DNA of 6,525 bases from Burkholderiales bacterium (GTDB lineage: Bacteria; Pseudomonadota; Gammaproteobacteria; Burkholderiales; Casimicrobiaceae). Below are positions 5,767-6,525 of the stretch, piece by piece. Position numbers and translations under genes: made by a program. The stretch spans positions 1 to 6,525 of the forward strand of contig JAITBX010000073.1 in NCBI GenBank assembly GCA_031283405.1, written 5' to 3'. The notes under the pieces were generated by a model. That model saw only the letters and a program-made list of their open reading frames with translations, ran no database searches and had not been told where the DNA came from. Every line of letters starts with the position of its first letter. Within the stretch, counting starts at the first letter, position 1.

Positions 5767-6231
5767 GTGATTCTTGATTCGTGGGCTTCATTTGAACGCA
5801 ACGTAGCAACATGGGTTAAGAGTCGTGTTCGTCCAGGGATCGAATTTCGCAATGGTTATCAAGCGATTCCGGGATTTCCTTCGAATAGATTCCGGGCCGA
5901 TGCCTTGCTGACCGATGGCCGTTCTCTTCTCGCCGTTGAGGTAGAACTTAAACAGGCTAATCCAGATACCAACGTCGGCAAGTATTGGCTTCTCTCTCGT
6001 TACCGCCAATATGATTCAGTAGTTTTGTTCCACATCTTTACACCGGCGTACAACTCCTACCCGTGGCGTTTGGATCTCGGACGTTTCTACGCGGAAAAAA
6101 TGCAACAAGAACTGCCGTTTGAGTACATATTGATGGACCACCGTAAGGCAGATAATCCGGAAGCAACATTACGACAAATACAGGTGGCCATTGAATCACG
6201 AATTCAACACTTGGGTCTTGATAAGGTGTAA
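5767..6231 (+). CDS. Small PD-(D/E)XK nuclease-like protein, function unknown
   Basis: I do not recognise this 154-residue protein as a named gene. Residues 41-62 (RFRADALL, a short turn, then LLAVEVELK) look like the core of a PD-(D/E)XK nuclease fold: D45, then E60-x-K62 at the end of a beta strand, with E58 also acidic. This is followed by NPDTNVGKYWLL (65-76) and a hydrophobic strand SVVLFHIFTP. No signal peptide or membrane helix is visible, so it is probably cytosolic. It starts at GTG 5767; an in-frame TGA at 5725-5727 closes the frame upstream, no in-frame ATG occurs near the start, and AGGA at 5754-5757 lies 9 nt before. The gene is visibly richer in A+T than avtA or ppa and uses codons such as TCT, CGT and AAT freely, which hints at horizontal acquisition. 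It has its own promoter and no methylase, helicase or toxin/antitoxin partner in the window. It might be a stand-alone nuclease, a remnant of a restriction or defence locus, or a non-catalytic relative. Confidence 0.75.
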   Translation: MILDSWASFERNVATWVKSRVRPGIEFRNGYQAIPGFPSNRFRADALLTDGRSLLAVEVELKQANPDTNVGKYWLLSRYRQYDSVVLFHIFTPAYNSYPWRLDLGRFYAEKMQQELPFEYILMDHRKADNPEATLRQIQVAIESRIQHLGLDKV

Positions 6232-6248
6232 GCACAAGGCCCAAGTGT
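6207..6248 (+). terminator. Hairpin enclosing the stop codon of the nuclease-like gene
   Basis: ACACTTGGGTCTTG (6207-6220) pairs with CAAGGCCCAAGTGT (6235-6248) over 14 bp with one G-U pair; the outer 9 bp are perfect. The 14-nt loop contains the TAA stop (6229-6231). No T tract follows (TATCTGCG), so it is not a standard intrinsic terminator. It may act as an RNA 3' stability element, a weak two-way terminator, or a protein-binding palindrome. Confidence 0.55.
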
Positions 6249-6285
6249 ATCTGCGACAATCTGCGTAAACTTACCTTGACGCCCC

Positions 6286-6306
6286 GCCCTTCGACAAGCT
6301 CGAAGC
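6286..6306. repeat. Short palindromic repeat, CCCTTCGACAAGCTCGAAG type
   Basis: CTTCGA (6289-6294) and TCGAAG (6300-6305) form a 6-bp stem around CAAGC. Sequences beginning CCCTTCGACAAGCTC or CCCTTCGACAGGCTC are, from general knowledge, very common intergenic repeats in bacteria. Only this copy is present here. It lies between two convergent genes, about 55 bp after the nuclease-like stop codon. The rest of 6249-6373 shows no gene that I can support. Confidence 0.5.
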
Positions 6307-6373
6307 AAACAGAAACAGGAAAAATGCAATCAACGACGAGTTTCGCAAGCAACTCACTCGGCCATCACACCCA

Positions 6374-6525
6374 TTACTTTTTCCCTTTGCCTCCCAGCAG
6401 CGACCCAAGAACCCCGCGCACGATTTCGCGCCCGACAGACGAACTGGCGCTGCGCACCACGCTCTTGGCCGCCGCAGTCAGGATACCGTCACGGCGGCCA
6501 TTGCCCAGCAGAATATCGGACAAAG
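6374..6525 (-). CDS. C-terminal end of a HerA-like/DUF853 (YjgR-type) ATPase, partial
   Basis: On the minus strand an open frame enters at the right edge and ends with TAA at 6374-6376, giving the last 49 residues: LSDILLGNGRRDGILTAAAK, then a segment rich in Ser and Val, then GREIVRGVLGSLLGGKGKK. The tail with GRE(I)VRG(V/L)LGSL(L/F)GG and closing lysines resembles the C-terminus of the DUF853 family (E. coli YjgR), predicted ATPases of the HerA/FtsK-related superfamily whose exact role is unclear. The catalytic domain lies outside the window, so this assignment rests only on the tail. The gene is convergent with the nuclease-like gene, 142 bp apart. The piece was missed as an ordinary open frame because its start is outside the sequence. 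Confidence 0.6.
   Translation of the reverse strand, partial: LSDILLGNGRRDGILTAAAKSVVRSASSSVGREIVRGVLGSLLGGKGKK

Noticed and set aside
5722..5797. Direct repeat ATTTGAACGC at 5722-5731 and 5788-5797
   Set aside because: Only two 10-nt copies, one inside coding sequence; this is within chance and no further unit or spacing pattern supports an array or attachment site.
5376..5852. 158-codon minus-strand open frame across the 3' half of ppa and the next promoter
   Set aside because: It is Arg/Cys-rich antisense of ppa, crosses a clear plus-strand promoter, and resembles no family I know.
1..6525. CRISPR arrays, tRNA or rRNA genes, insertion sequences
   Set aside because: No regularly spaced direct repeats, no tRNA-like cloverleaf or rRNA-like segment, and no transposase frame or terminal inverted repeats were seen.

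Overview
The window reads as ordinary chromosome of a moderately GC-rich proteobacterium, most likely a gamma- or betaproteobacterium. The evidence is close family resemblance of several products to Escherichia coli proteins (AvtA, YnfM, Ppa, and the tail of a YjgR-type protein), plus intergenic palindromic repeats of the kind found in many environmental proteobacterial genomes. The genus cannot be fixed from the sequence alone.

Layout. Positions 1-273 are non-coding. They hold a very strong rho-independent terminator for a gene that ends at or before the left edge, then a mosaic of degenerate palindromic repeats. Positions 274-2328 (minus) encode an EF-G-like translational GTPase of the second, non-str-operon class. 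Positions 2438-3661 (minus) encode a 12-helix MFS transporter of the YnfM type. A 92-bp AT-rich divergent region separates it from avtA (3754-4998, plus), a valine-pyruvate aminotransferase. A repeat and a sigma70-like promoter precede ppa (5135-5674, plus), a family I inorganic pyrophosphatase with all its catalytic residues. Positions 5767-6231 (plus) carry a small, visibly AT-richer gene for a PD-(D/E)XK-like protein of unknown role, with its own extended -10 promoter and a 14-bp hairpin around its stop codon. At the right edge (6374-6525, minus) is the 3' end of a gene for what looks like a HerA-like/DUF853 (YjgR) ATPase.

How the genes work together. There is no obvious single pathway: the genes serve translation, transport, alanine/valine metabolism and phosphate recycling. 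The MFS gene and the EF-G-like gene are co-oriented with a 109-bp gap and may be co-transcribed. avtA and the MFS gene are divergent and could share control. avtA, ppa and the nuclease-like gene run in the same direction; the latter two have their own recognisable promoters.

The least ordinary items are the EF-G paralogue with altered switch I and switch II residues, the orphan nuclease-like gene with its 3' hairpin, and the family of GTAGGGG-type palindromic repeats scattered through the intergenic DNA. No complete, clearly new multi-gene system is visible.
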